DNA of 64,000 nt from Eleusine coracana subsp. coracana (lineage: Eukaryota; Streptophyta; Magnoliopsida; Poales; Poaceae), in contig CM064417.1 of the NCBI GenBank assembly GCA_032690845.1, forward strand, positions 16,894,501 through 16,958,500. Reading direction: 5' to 3'. Within the stretch, counting starts at the first letter, position 1. Each line of letters begins with the position of its first letter. Made by a program: the position numbers and the translations under genes. The notes under the pieces were generated by a model that was given only the letters and a program-made list of their open reading frames with translations, was not told the DNA's origin and searched no databases. Positions 46,037-57,358 of this stretch are shown here, piece after piece.

Positions 46037-48408
46037 CATTATACCATTTATTGACACTTGTATAACAAATCCAAAATAAATGAAAATACTGCTGTTGTGT
46101 CAGGTGTAATAATAATAAGCTCTTTATTTAAAAAGACTTGTGTATAGTCATGCGCACTCATGTCGGATGCCAAACCCGGCAGGGCCCCGTACGCGGGCCC
46201 GAATTGTCATCCCCGCCTGGATCATCCAGCAAAAAGGGACAAGTGGACAGTAGTCCATTTGGGCAGCTACAACTGAGGATTTGGCTTCCAACAGGTGGAT
46301 TTGGCCGGCGGCGACGGTGGCAGCGATACGAGTAGTAGTGAGGCGAGTCGAGTGAGCGAGAGAAAAATAAGGGAGGGAAGTGAGTGGATTTTGTGAACCC
46401 TCACAGGCGCCTGCACCCACAACTGCATGCATCCGCCTGCGCCCGCGCTTGCACACACCAGGCATGGCTGAGGAGCGAAGCTCGTCTCCCACGTTCTGGT
46501 TAGGCCAGGCCGAGAAGCAAATCTTGCACAAGTGAAGCCTGGCTGTGGGTCAAGGTCTGACAACCAATCATGTAGAGCGTGCATCAATCAGGTCTGGGAT
46601 GGGGAAGGGGAGGTTGGACGAGGAAACCAATGACGTCCTTAGTATAGAGAAAACAAAAGTTTGGCAATCGATGGCCATGGCAAAATGACGAAATACAACG
46701 ACACTCCGAGTCTTTAACGGTGAGAACGTTGGGGACAATTCAGCTAACGCCGCCCATAAGCACCGGCACGGGGCATAGATCATGGTGAGGTATGGATCGT
46801 GGCGCAGACATTAGCGGACGCTTCACCCATGGTGTAGGCTGGACTCGTGATCAACTGTAGCTGTGCTAACTCATTCAATCTAACGTTCCCGTCCATACTC
46901 CTTTCTTCATTGCCGACGATCACCACCGCGGTTGGCAGTGCCCTCGCCGTTTTGCCCACACACCGGTGCCATTGCCAGTCGGGTCTTTCTCTGGTTTCTA
47001 TGCTCGGCGGAAGGAGGATGAATTCAGAGGTACAAATCCAAAAAGCTGCTAAAGATTCTATGGGTTCGATGACGGACATTCTCGTGTGACGATGTTGGGA
47101 GAACGAAGACAAACAACATCGTAGGCTCACGTGCCATTGAGAGCAGAGGAGGGTGCACGAGACTCGCGCACCAACTCATGTATGCGAGTGTGATGATTTC
47201 TGCTATGGGGTGGCATCAGCTGAATTGTGAAAAGTTGCTGCCCAGAATTTTGGTATTACAGAATCTACGCTCAGTCACTATGAAAGTGGTCGGAGCAACT
47301 GTTGCATGCACAATCGTCGAGGAGCTTAATCAACCGTATAACTTTTTTTAAGCTATTTTTTCAACAGATATTATCTGGTCCTCCAAAAAACTGTATCATT
47401 GAGAATCAAACTAGAGTTTTCTTTTCTATTTTATAGATATATTAGAGAAAGGACCAAAGTGCCAGCCTTTGCTTGACGGGGGTTCGAACCCCGGCCGGCT
47501 GGTTCCCAGCTCCCGAGCTCAATCACCGAGCTACATGCTCGTCTGCACTGCCATTTTCGAGTTAGTGATCTTGATACCTCGTCTGTAAGCAGCTCGAAAA
47601 TTACCATTTTGGCCTCTTACCACCATAACACCCTCAAACACAGCTGCATCCACATTTACCATGAATGCATCATCCATCCTCCCGGTAAGGGATCACATCG
47701 TTTAGGCTTAGTACGGTCACACGTTTTTTTTTACCAATGTACGATCACACCTGTTGGCATATAGGTTCAAAACGATGCAATCCACATAGGCAAGAGTTTT
47801 TTCTTCCACGAGATGAGGATGCACTTCCACCTCTCGATTTCTCACGACATCGCTAGCTTCTCATATATGCTAAAAGGATATTGGATATTGCAGAATAGTG
47901 CCTTCACTATCGGTGCAGCTGTTCAAGATGTCCAAGAGTCATAAAGTTGCTGAGCTGAAGGTTTTCTGTTTTCTTCTGAACCCGAAGGAAGCCACTTCTT
48001 TTCTTACGCTCCTTCCATATTTCAGCCACATATTTGCAGGGAAAATGTGGTTCAAGGTCTCCTCAATCCCCCAATGACAACAGACATCCGAGGAAGAATC
48101 GATGGATCAAAATGTGCACAATCCACCTGGGTCACGGATGCACATGGCAGAGTCTTGTTTTGTTAGTGATTACTTACTTCGGATTTTTTCTCTCGTTATT
48201 GGGACAAGATTTTTAGTGTTAATTTGAACTAAGTTTTTTGTCCTAATGACAAAGAAAACGAAGGGATTACTTGCTAAGATGGTTACATTCGTGGTACACT
48301 TCCATACTTGCTAACATGGGAACTTGAATTTTCAAGGACTTATCGAGGATTTATGAGCGGTTACGTGCACTTTCCAATATGTGGTTTGCAAATAGTGTTT
48401 ATGGATTT
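46037..48408. other. Intergenic, no gene recognised
   Basis: 46140-47130 is GC-rich with opposing chance ORFs and may be old transposon DNA. 47440-47700 holds the tRNA-like piece listed separately. The remainder is unremarkable. Confidence 0.4.
47440..47560 (-). mobile_element. tRNA-derived SINE-like fragment
   Basis: On the minus strand an A box-like TAGCTCGGTGATT (47533-47521) with a D-arm (GCTC...GAGC) is followed about 30 bases later by a B box GGGTTCGAACCC (47491-47480) with a T-arm stem. Acceptor-stem pairing is absent, so it is not a tRNA gene. Confidence 0.45.
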
Positions 48409-49016
48409 TCCCACATCCTGGGATGCAGAAACATACAGAAAACAACATGATACGTGGCCATTTTGCCCGCAACTTGAATAATGTCTTGATGTTTATATTT
48501 AATCTAATTAAATTTCAGAAATTATCAAGTCACGATTTATGCAATCAAACACCTCTGCAACACTACTACTCTGCTTTCCTTCAGATAGCGTAATGCTGTT
48601 GGATAAGTTATAAAGTAATATGTACGACAACAAAGAACTTGAAATAAGGTTCACAACTGAACTTGGAAACAGATCTTGTATTACATTATTACACAGCTTA
48701 GACTAGTACAACCACATCCTGGGACATACAGAAAATAACATGATAGGTGGTGAGTTTACCCGCAGCATGAATAGTCTTGATGTATATATTTAATCTATAA
48801 TTCAATTTCTGAAATAATGTAGTAATTAGGAGTTAAACAATCAAACTACTATGCAACATTATTCCTCTTCTCTGTTTCAGATAGCGCAATGCTGCTGGAT
48901 AATTCATAAAGAAATATGTAATCGGCAACAAAGAACTTAAGAAAAGGTTCACAACTAAATTTGGAAACAGTCTTGTTTTACATTATTACACAACTTCTTA
49001 GACTAGTACAACAACA
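48409..49016. repeat. ~304-bp tandem duplication downstream of the F-box gene
   Basis: Two adjacent diverged copies (48409-48712 and 48713-49016) each start CACATCCTGGGA and end TTAGACTAGTACAAC. Shared landmarks are CAGATAGCG, TGGATAA and TTACATTATTACACA. They lie just beyond the 3' end of the minus-strand F-box gene. Confidence 0.8.
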
Positions 49017-49147
49017 TACATAATAATATATAACCAGCAACAAGCAAGTTTTCATATATTACATACCTTCCCAGACTAGCAGGCAATCAGGAAAGAAGTA
49101 TGTTCATACAGATTACAGTAACCACACAGAGACGAAGCCACTCATTA

Positions 49148-50323
49148 TCATATATCTTCATCATCATATATGTCAGAATCTGGGGCAGGAAGCTTCAAGC
49201 AGCATGCTACATAGTAAAAATACCAGTGAGTGCTGTCTTTAATCTCAGTAAGTTTCCCAGTACTGATGTTGTATGAAAGAAGCCTATTTGTGGTGTCGTC
49301 AGTGAGGAAAAGAATCTTCCTCTCCATGTCAATAGCTATAATTTCATAATTACAAGTCCAGATCCATCCATTTTCATAATGAACAAAGTCATCCCTTCCA
49401 AGTGCATCACTCATACTAAGACAATGTTCAACGACCCATCCATTAGGACAAAAATAATCATGACTCCAAATTAAAACTGTGCGGCCATCCTCCTCTGCCG
49501 CTGCATAATGTAAGGTCCCCCCGGACTGACCAAGGCCACCTCTGAAGCAGTGATCTGCACAACAGCCTACTCTGTGGAGTGGCAACTCAATTGTCCAGTT
49601 AGAGGGTGGTCTGCCAATATGTGGTATCTTCAATTCCTCCAACACCCAAACATCACAATCTGTATGTGCATGCAAGTATCAATCAAGGAACACATGTGGT
49701 CTTCCAGAAACCGAGATAGAATTATTCTGATCCAACAAATCATGATACACAAGCCATGTGGAATTACGAGATGAAAACATCTCAACTTGGTTCAAATCAA
49801 GCACAAGGTTGGCAGGATCACGATCATAGCGAAAGTTGAAGACACAAAAGTGTGGTGACATTGCTGGATCAAAGCCCAATTTAATAGTATAGTGAAATGT
49901 GTCTGGCTTTCGCTGAGCATCAGGAAGTATTCTCCACTCCCGTGTTGCCGGGTTGCATACAACGAAGCAAAAAATGTCAGAAGACGTTTGGCTGCTCCTG
50001 TACTCACAAAGGATTAGGCCATTGCAACAATCTACCAACTTAAGTTATTCCAAATCTGGCAAGAAACTAAGACTTCCATCAATATCTTCATTATTTTTCA
50101 ACAAACTGACATGCTGGATAGTATTCTTGCTATGGTCTTGGTAGAAAAAACCAGTAGGAACTTTCGGCAGCTTTTGGCTATAGTGAGGATGTGATGAAAA
50201 AGCAAGCCAAGTTTTGCAGACACATTTAAAGCGGCAAAAAGATCTGAATGGCAACTGGAAGAGGATTTCCACCACTATATCATCAGTTAGTATGGAAGCA
50301 GCAGTCTTCTCCCTGGGGTCCAT
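49148..50323 (-). pseudogene. F-box protein gene with two nonsense codons
   Basis: One uninterrupted frame runs from ATG 50323 (MDPREKTAASILTDD) to the stop at 49148, except for TAA at 50047-50045 and TGA at 49681-49679. The N-terminus holds an F-box (ILTDDIVVEILFQLP...CVCKTWLAF). The next part resembles grass F-box-associated regions: LVDCCNGLILCEY, VCNPATREWRILP, and later SDALGRDDFVHY. The C-terminus is acidic (DIYDDEDI). A working product would be an SCF substrate receptor. There is no frameshift, so inactivation is recent, or the stops reflect sequencing error, readthrough or an intron I do not see. ATG 50416 lies further upstream in frame but has a poor N-terminus. Confidence 0.75.
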
Positions 50324-50571
50324 CACTTTTGTTTTGTGCTTCAAATCTAGAATCAGGGGAATTCTGATGAAATTCAGATACAAAACTGCTACGATGGGAA
50401 CAAGCAGATTCAACACAGATTTTTTGGGGACATTTTTCTAATCAAAGCATTTATAAGTTTTGCAAAACAAAAATACATTTTGAATTGTTTATTCTATTTG
50501 GATAAGATACATTGGTGATTTATACATTAACCCGACATTCAGCAAGTAATACAAAGTATCACGGCTGAGGC

Positions 50572-50790
50572 TAAGGTATAGTACATGGCTGAGGCAAAGG
50601 GCCTGTGCGCCCTGTGGCCTTAGATGCCTTGTCATGGTTAGGTGTGGTCGTGTAAAGTTAAACCGGGTGATTGTTCCTTGTGTGACTAGGTAACCGCCTT
50701 AGGGCGGATTGTATTGGCCTATTTTGGGCTTCTTTTCTTCTTAATAAAAAGATGTGCAGCTCTCATGCGTGTTCGAGAAAAAAAATACAT
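50572..50790 (+). mobile_element. 5'-truncated LINE 3' end
   Basis: The piece ends TTCTTCTTAATAAAAAGATG, CAGCTCTCATGCGTGTTCGAG and an A-tail, a very common grass LINE 3' terminus. The left border is approximate and no coding part remains. Confidence 0.6.
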
Positions 50791-52201
50791 TAAACTGAAG
50801 GAGAAACAACTATACTAATCTGTAGGATGAATATTTAAACAAAAAATGGGGATGCGCCTTTATACATGAGCTGTATCAACCAACAACCTGCATGAACCTT
50901 TTTAAGGTTGAGTTTCAACTAACGAAAGAGTATCAAAATTTGTCCACTTACTGAAATTCAGTGATGCAAGATGGATATTTCTTCCACTTGTTGTAGTTAC
51001 GCAACAAATTGCAAACAAAGTTCAGGTGGAAAGTATCATCAATTGAAGGCCCACAACTACAAGGAAAGCCAGCCTACACTTTCCAGGTCAGCAGAACTAG
51101 AGCATGGTTTCAGTCATAAAAGATGGCTAAATAGGATGACGGCTATCTTGAAACAAGGATCTTAGCCACTAAGCTACAGCTAGCAGTGCTTCAGTCAATG
51201 TGGAGGTGATTGTTTTTTAGCAGCCACACAGAAGTGTCCGAACCCATACTAGTTGCTGTTCTGGCTCGTGCCAAGGAGAAGGCAGCTTTCTAAAGAAGTC
51301 CGGGCACATATTGATTCGCACAAGCTCATCTCGCTATGAAGCCTGTCTCTACTATCAAGCCTTTCATCAAGCCTGTCATGAAGATAACAACGAGGCAGTA
51401 ATACTACCGCATTTGGTTTGGAGATCAGAAACAAATGTTGTTAGTCGAGAAGCTATCTGCTGATGAATCAGTATGACAGCTCAGAGGCCACCAAGATGTA
51501 GCTGAAACCTTCCATTTTTCTTAACCCAAAAACATGTAAAAGTACACTTCATATTGGACACTAACTCTATACCCACCACTAGATATTATATGGAGAAACA
51601 AATTGAGTTTATAAGTGATTCGCCAATGCACACATCTGCAAAAATTTGAGCAATACACTTAAATGTCTTATTTCCAGAATCAATGCTTAGGTACTCATCA
51701 GTGGGCGTTAGATATTTTTTTCTCAAGGGACTATCCAGTTCCAAGTGAGAATATCAGCCTCTCATCAAAAAGGTTGATTCCTTATACTACCACTGTACGT
51801 ACGGAATTAGCATGTTTCTATTTTTATTACGCTTGCGACTGTCGAATCCAGTGGATGTTCTTGCAGCCTAAATGCCTGTCCAGATTGGAGCAGAGTATGT
51901 ACTTGTCCCTCAAATACCAAACATGGAGCCCAGAAAAAGAAAATAGCTGCTTATGCAGATCTGAAAGGTGACGCATCGATAGTTAATACTAGAAAATAAA
52001 TATATCTACAACCTTTGATAATCAACTGGGCGAGTAACCGAGTTAAATGTTCCATATCATTTGTTCTTTTTTATTTAATCTAAGTTTCAACAAACAAGAT
52101 GTGTCAATTAAGGTCAACACGAAACGAAGAGAGCTAATACTAATTGCAGATCTTGCTTGAAAATGGAAAAGTTATAGGGATTGGATGGCGAGAGCACCGG
52201 G

Positions 52202-52256
<55 letters not shown>

Positions 52257-52694
52257 CTGAAGACGGCGGGCGCGTTGGAGAGCCGTAAGCCTGCGATGCC
52301 GGCGAAGACGGGGGTCGGGGGGGGGGGGGGGGTCGAGAAACGCCTGGACTCTATGCAGCGTCCCGCCTTCAACAGCCGCAGAGGTCACCGGAGTAGCGGA
52401 AGAGAACGCTCTGCAGGGGCGGGTGAAGGAGAGACGACACCAGATCTACCGCGCCGCCGCCATGTCTGTCACAGAGAGAGAAGAAGGAGGTAGGGTATCG
52501 GGTCGGGTGTGGTGAATGGGTGAGGGTGAAGCGACGGACGGGGGGCTTCCGGTTGCCGCGGAAGACATCGTCCGGTCAACCCCGAAACAGCCTCTGCCCA
52601 GTGCCCAGGCCGAACTTCACCCAACCACCTCCTGGCTCAGGCCCATAAAACACATACGGCCCGAGACAAGACCCAACCAATCTTTTCTATATGA
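50791..52694. other. Intergenic with microsatellites, no gene recognised
   Basis: A (GA)n tract lies at 52205-52253 and a G16 run at 52317-52332. The region 52140-52560 is GC-rich and could be a 5' end on the minus strand, but no supported product follows. Confidence 0.4.
52205..52253. repeat. (GA)n microsatellite
   Basis: About 24 perfect GA units. Confidence 0.95.
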
Positions 52695-52698
52695 TTAA

Positions 52699-54020
52699 GA
52701 ATAGAGAAAAATCTTATTTACTTCTAACATGCGTAATGCACTTTGACCCCATCAGCTATAAAGTCTTATTCACCTCTAACATGCGTAATGCATTTTGACC
52801 CTCTTAACTATAAAACCAGGTATCCCACCCGTTAAACTATTGAACTCGACTCACTTTTTCTCCCTTGGCAGTTTCGACAGTGATTTTGTCCGACGTGTCA
52901 TAATGGGTCCTGTGAGTGATATGCCACGTCACTTTCCTTTTTTTCTCTCTTTTTTCTCTTTTTCTTTTTCCTCAACCTCTCTAACGACCTCTCTCTCTCT
53001 CCTATCCACCATCAGAGCAAGTGGCAGGCATCCACCCCTCCTCCTCCTCCTCTCGTGTGTCGTTCCACTGCACTGACATCATGCTGATGGTGTTCGCCGC
53101 GGTGGCCAACGATGCCGCCATGCCCTTCATGACCATGCTCTTCGACAACCTCATAGATGCCTTCGACGGTGCGCTCAACATCCACGACGTCGTTGACAAA
53201 GATGGTGTCCCTCGATCAGGCGGCATACGCCGAGTCGTCTGTGGTGGTGGAGCAGACCATCGAATCCATCGAGTCTCTCGATCAGGCGGCTCACGCCTTG
53301 CAGATGCAGCTGGTCGCGACATCCTGTAGTGCTAGGTGATGAAAGACATCGACCAACACATTCTCTAGCAGTCGCGTTGTCATGTTCGCCGCCTGGCTAT
53401 TGCCTACCGATTGGAATTGATTGTTGAGTGGGGAGATTGGGGATCAGAGGCTTCAATGTGGCTGGCACTTGTGTGTGAGGCTGCTCAGGATGGGGGCCAA
53501 TGATTGGCAGCGATGATGTCGTGAGGGGTGGGCGGGGGTAGAGGGCGAAAGATGAGAGCGGCCCGGAGTGCACTCATGGCGGCCGCAGAGAGGGGGCGGA
53601 GGCGGAGGAGGGTGGCCAGGGCCAACGTGGGTCCTGCTACGGTGGACGGTTGTGCGGCTGAGCTGCGTGGATGGGGCTCTGTGTCGGGAGGGCCATCGGC
53701 GGCATCGACAGCACACTTGTGGAGAAGAGGCGGAGGAGGATGGCCGATGACATGCGCCAATGACAGAGAGGAGAGAGAAAGAGAGAGGTTGTTGGAGAGC
53801 TGGAGGAAAAGGAAGAAGAGAAAAAAGAAAAATAGAAAAGAATAACATGGCATGTGATAGGTAGGACCCATCAGTCCATGTCGGATAAAACCATTGTCGA
53901 AACTGCTGAGGGAGTTTAATTGAACCGGATTTAACTGTTGAAGGTGTATCTAGCTTTATAATTAAGGAAGTCAAAATGCAGTACCCATTATAATTAAGGG
54001 AGATAAATAGGACTTTATTC
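52699..54020. mobile_element. Long-TIR DNA element carrying captured gene sequence
   Basis: About 190-250 bp at each end are inverted repeats (left GAATAGAGAAAAATC, right inverted GAATAAAGTCC). Both contain GCATTTTGAC, a TATAAA-like stretch, GCAGTTTCGACA and ATGGGTCCT words. The element is bounded by TTAA on both sides (52695-52698, 54021-54024). The left arm has an internal ~58-bp duplication (TTCTAACATGCGTAATGCA-type). There is no transposase. The middle holds the ABCB-like fragment. Confidence 0.7.
53088..53300 (+). pseudogene. Captured ABC transporter (ABCB/MDR-type) fragment
   Basis: 53088-53199 encodes VFAAVANDAAMPFMTMLF then DNLIDAFDGAL and HDVV, like the first membrane-domain segment of plant ABCB proteins. 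A +1 frame then gives KMVSLDQAAYAESSVVVEQT from 53199 on, like an ABCB segment well downstream in the membrane domain. So two non-adjacent pieces of one ABCB coding sequence are joined inside the TIR element. CTCGATCAGGCGGC is repeated at about 53209 and 53277. Confidence 0.65.
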
Positions 54021-54024
54021 TTAA

Positions 54025-55001
54025 GAATAACGAGAACCAAACACATTGAACTACTTCTATGGAAGAGCAAATGAAATGGTAGTAATTTGCCTCAACACCA
54101 CTCGTAAGGTGCACCCTATCCTCAATATCATTAGTAAACTGCACTCTCTTTCCCATACCACTCGGGAGCTGTTCCATTCTCCTCAATACAAAAAATGCTC
54201 CCAGCGTACAATTTTGTTTCTGTTTTACCCAGTGCATGTCTATGTTAAACCAAACACTCGAAAATTCTTTCAAAATATAAAAAATCTGAAAAATGAAAAT
54301 ATGACCATTTAGTAATTAAAAATTTTCAAAAACTCCAGAATCTTTTTTATGCATTATGAATAAAAAAATTAAAAAATTGGCAGGGAAGGCTGCCGCCCAC
54401 GCCAGCTCACGCATGCCCACGCGAGCTCCGCCCTCACCTGCTCGAGCGCGCTTGCACGAGCTCTGCTGTCGTCGCTGGCCCACACGCGAGCGAGCTCCGC
54501 CGCCGCCGCTGGTCCATGCGCGCTCGACCTTCGATGTTGCCTGTCTGCAGGTGCGAGCTCTGCTGCCGCCGCCATCCCACGCGCGTGAGCTCCACCGCCT
54601 CCACTAGCCCACGCGCAGTGGTGGAGCTAGAGGAGAATGGAGGGGGGGGGGGGGGTGGCATATAAAGAATTTTGTCTGTTAATTAAATTAATATGGTGAA
54701 ATTTTGAAACTTATAACTGAGTCTTAGAATTCTTTGGGTGCAGCCGCACCCAGAGCTAACAACATAGCTCCGCCCCTGCCCACGCGCGATCGACCTTCGC
54801 CGCCGCCTACCTGCACTCGCGCGCGAGCTTCGTTGTCGCCGCCATATGACACGCGCTCGACCTTTGGCACTGCCTGCCTGCACGCGCTCACGAGCTCCAC
54901 CACGCCGCCAGCCCAGACGCACATGACCTCCGTCACCGCCTGCCTGCATGCACCCATGAGATCCACGAGAACAAGGAAAGGATTTCGATGTGTAGCAGAA
55001 G
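54025..55001. other. GC-rich low-complexity flank of element 2
   Basis: 54380-54610 and 54779-54960 consist of diverged CACGCGCGAGCTCCGCCGCC-like units and look like one sequence split by the MITE at 54616. The ORFs here are composition artefacts. Confidence 0.5.
54616..54778. mobile_element. hAT-type MITE with perfect 8-bp TSD
   Basis: Termini CAGTGGTGGAGCTA and TAGCTCCGCCCCTG are flanked on both sides by CCCACGCG (54608-54615, 54779-54786). Length is 163 bp. A poly-G run lies inside. Confidence 0.85.
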
Positions 55002-56867
55002 TGAAAGTTGCCAGGAGGGGGGGGGGGGGGGGTGAATAGGCAAATCTAAAAAACCTACAAAATTGGACTTAAACAAATTTATTAGACTGACTGGCAGTGC
55101 CGATGTCTACTGCCGATGGGAGATCGGCAGTGCCAATAGATGATCAGATAGTCATATGAAATCTAAGTTTAAGTGGTTTCGCGGTTACTATGTGATAATT
55201 GACTATAACAATAGAATAAAGGAAATACACTAACAATAAGAAATGATAAAACAAGGAAATAAAAGGGCATACGGAGATACAAGATTTGTTATCAAAGTTC
55301 GGGCTCACAAAGAACCCTACGTCTCCGTTGAGAAGTCCACAAAGAACCGGGTCTCTTTCAACCCTGTTCTCACTCAAGTGACCACAAAGATCGAGCTCGA
55401 GTTTTCCACTATCAAATCCCTTGAGGGATGGGTGATACAAACTCCCGAGGCGTCACCACACAAGTTGGGAGCTTTACGGGCACCTCTAACCGTCTAGGAG
55501 CAAAGCTCCAGGAGTAACAAGCACAAGTTACAAAGATGATTAAATCGAATGCTCAAGAGTGGAGGGGTGCTCTTTTCACTAGGAATCAATGGCTCACTCA
55601 AACCCTAGCTCAAGGAATGAAGCTTGGACTTGGAGAGGGAGAGTGAGGAGAGTGAAGATCAAAAGTGCCAAATAATTTTCGGGTTCTAGAGAGATGGCAT
55701 GAAGTAGGGTGAAGGCCTTTTATACAAGGAGCTCAAAAAGAGCCGTTGGCCTGTCTGGATGCCCTGCACCGGCACTACCGATCGAGCCATCGGCACTGCC
55801 GGTAGGATTTCTGACACACTGTCATAGATCTGCAGGCAAGGATTCGACCCGCACCAGCACTGCCGATCAAGACATCGGCACTGCCGATGATGCAGCCACA
55901 GAGAAGACAATTTATTTCTAGAGACCTTGACCGGCTTTGCCGATCAGCAAGATCGGCACTGCCGATCGCAGTCAGCTAGAGAACCTGATGGTTGACAGTT
56001 TCTTTGGAGAGGGGACCGGCACTGCCGATTAAGGGATCGACATTGCCGACGAGTTACAGGCTGAGCCAGATAGAAAAAGTGGTTCATTGGTAGAGCCGAC
56101 CGGCACTGCCGATCAGAGTGACCGGCACTACCGATGAGCTACAGCCAGAGAGCCAGAGAGAGAAAACGTGGTTCTCTGGTAGAACCGACCGGCACTGCCG
56201 ATCAGGGTGACCGGCACTACCGATGAGCTACAGCCAGAGAGCCAGAGAGAGAAAACGTGGTTCTCTGGTAGAACCGACCGGCACTGCCGATCAGGGTGAT
56301 CGGCACCACTGATGAGCTACAGCCAGAGAGCCAGAGAGAACACACTTCTCTAGATGAAGCAACCGGCACTACCGATGAGCTATAGCCAGAGAGCCAAAGA
56401 GAACACACTTCTCTGGATGGAGTAACCGGCACTGCCGATGATGACAAGACAGAAGCCAGAGAAGTGTCTGGGCATCACAGCTCCTCTAGGAGAGTGGATC
56501 GGCACTGCCGGTGAGGACCACCGGCACTGCCGATGAAGATAATAACAGAGGGCGATTAAAAGGAATTTATGAGAAGTTTGAGCATTTGACTTTACCAAAT
56601 TTGTAAATTATACCCCTCTTAATAGTACGGTTTACCTATACTCAAGATTAGAAATAAAAACAACATGAATCCTTCATTCTTGAGTGAATTTTGGACTTTC
56701 AATTTAAGGCAAATGACATCTTCTTTTCTCCTTTTTTTTGTTTCAATGCATTTCATTCATCAATTGAGATAGTCATCTACACACATACTCAATGAAAGCA
56801 TTAGTCCATTCTTAATTGTATTGACGCCAATCACCAAAATAAAATTAGGGGCCTAGATGCACTTTCA
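55002..56867 (-). repeat. 3' LTR of element 2
   Basis: In element sense it begins TGAAAGTGCATCTAGGCC and ends GGCAACTTTCA; length is 1,866 bp. A TATA box (GTATAAAAG, minus, 55725-55717) follows AACGGCT as in element 1. U3 (55765-56540) is packed with the word ATCGGCAGTGCCGAT and its variants. Two to three copies in the opposite sense lie at the U5 end (55095-55135). A poly-C tract sits near the end. Confidence 0.85.
56003..56440. repeat. 89-bp tandem repeats in LTR U3
   Basis: Units start AGAGCCGACC/AGAACCGACC at 56092, 56181 and 56270, exactly 89 bp apart, with partial units on both sides. Each unit holds two near-palindromic words. The other LTR copy has units at 61600, 61689 and 61778. 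Confidence 0.85.
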
Positions 56868-57358
56868 ATCTCCCCCTTTTTGGTGATTGATGACAATAGA
56901 ATTAGATTTCATAGAAATGTGCAATAATTTTCATTTTGTGACATAAAAGAGATGTGGAGTTCCCCCTAAGTGTGTGCATATGAGAGATAATAATCAATAA
57001 GTAACAATGCAGATATTAAAGAAAAGTGTGAGAGCTCCCCCTAACACCGTGCACGTGAGACAATTTGCAAAAGTTAAGCATAAGACATGAGACAATGCAC
57101 ATGACAAGTATTGTTCACACAAATGCAACTAGAAAGAGAAAACCAACAATATATCATCACATGGAACATGAATAGCACAATAGCAGATAAAGCATGAGTA
57201 GAGAGTTTTACAAACCACAAACCACAAGCAAACAAGTACAAATCGTCCATCACTCTCACAACTCACAAAATAAACAAGAAAACTAACTGAACCCCCATCT
57301 CTTCTTCTCCCCCTTTGGCATCACAACACCAAAAAGAGAAAAAGTACCACCTCAAGCC

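Noticed and set aside
46148..47130. Several 80-127 codon ORFs
   Set aside because: Opposing frames of similar quality and no known family; probably decayed transposon DNA.
47470..47540. A tRNA gene
   Set aside because: A and B boxes are present but the acceptor stem does not pair and no convincing anticodon arm is seen.
54608..54786. Doubt that CCCACGCG is a true target duplication
   Set aside because: The flanks are CACGCG-rich so coincidence is possible, but the exact 8-bp match at both hAT-type termini makes a real TSD more likely.
54356..54960. Ala/Arg-rich ORFs around the MITE
   Set aside because: They derive from CACGCG/GCCGCC low-complexity units and are open in several frames at once.
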